From NCBI GenBank assembly GCA_027295975.1, contig JAPUJX010000158.1:1-5741 (forward strand): a DNA stretch of 5,741 bases, given 5' to 3'. Positions 5,577 to 5,741 of the stretch are shown one piece after another (the stretch's first letter is position 1; each line of letters opens with the position of its first letter). This stretch comes from Gammaproteobacteria bacterium. Lineage in GTDB: Bacteria; Pseudomonadota; Gammaproteobacteria; Pseudomonadales; Azotimanducaceae. Below the pieces are notes generated by a model, which saw only the letters and a list, made by a program, of their open reading frames with translations, was not told where the DNA came from and ran no database searches. A program made the position numbers and the translations under genes.

Positions 5577-5741
5577 AACGCCGCGTGACGCTCGGGGCCG
5601 GGGACCCGCGCTCACTTCCGAGCCATGCAACAACACCCTCTGGCGATAGCATTTGGGGGCTTAGCTTGCTTTGGTGCGGATCTCAGCGTGATCACAGGCT
5701 TGTAGAGACACCAGGATGAACATGATACACCTAAGCTGAAA

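Larger units (their letters stand above)
5447..5741. other. Right-end noncoding stretch
   Basis: No convincing gene is seen in these 295 bases. The frame of the preceding gene happens to stay open from after its stop to the TGA at 5717-5719, but the translation is low in hydrophobic core patterns and resembles no protein family. The stretch contains a hairpin, a tandem nine-base repeat, REP-like motifs and the palindrome GTGATCAC (5688-5695). The last ATGs (5716, 5722) run into a TGA at 5737-5739, so no downstream gene start is visible. Confidence 0.6.

Noticed and set aside
5293..5652. Minus-strand frame over the end of the dehydrogenase gene and the right-end stretch
   Set aside because: Half of it is antisense to the propeller coding sequence and the rest translates REP-like DNA (the peptide contains SELARDI, a typical product of such repeats).
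5504..5719. Plus-strand 71-codon frame after the dehydrogenase gene
   Set aside because: No ribosome-binding site, no recognisable family, and it runs through the tandem repeat and REP-like motif. It is probably just the open continuation of the preceding reading frame.

Overview
The window is bacterial chromosomal DNA with three complete plus-strand protein genes, the first 35 bases of a divergent minus-strand gene, one candidate small ORF and several short repeats. No RNA gene, CRISPR array, transposase or prophage gene is visible. The host cannot be named from the sequence. The NagB-like/PIG-L fusion and the secreted ThuA/sugar-dehydrogenase protein are both types I associate mainly with Bacteroidota and related phyla (Rhodothermota, Balneolota, Gemmatimonadota, Planctomycetota). 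The short repeats at the right end look more like proteobacterial REP elements, so the assignment stays open.

Layout. Bases 1-35 hold the start of a minus-strand gene with a very strong Shine-Dalgarno sequence and a plausible sigma70 promoter. Bases 36-279 are a divergent control region rich in inverted repeats. A canonical glucosamine-6-phosphate deaminase (nagB, 280-1062) follows. After a 266-base gap comes a 632-residue fusion of a degenerate NagB-like domain with a PIG-L-type deacetylase (1329-3227). A 45-codon ORF (3264-3401) then leads into the GTG start of an exported ThuA-like/PQQ-type sugar dehydrogenase protein (3398-5446). The last 295 bases hold a hairpin, a tandem 9-base repeat and REP-like motifs but no convincing gene.

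How the genes may work together. NagB converts glucosamine-6-phosphate to fructose-6-phosphate and ammonia. The fusion pairs an intact-looking metal-dependent deacetylase with a NagB fold that has lost one member of the ring-opening triad and the Arg that contacts the substrate phosphate. I infer that it handles or senses a different amino-sugar derivative upstream of, or parallel to, NagB. The third gene is a periplasmic or surface sugar-oxidising protein and could belong to the same carbohydrate theme. However, base composition changes sharply from GC-rich to near-balanced at about 3340, just before it, so it may have a different history from the two nagB-type genes.

The most unusual points are the catalytically altered NagB-like half of the fusion, the small ORF whose stop overlaps the next start and which straddles the composition break, and the nested inverted repeats in front of nagB.
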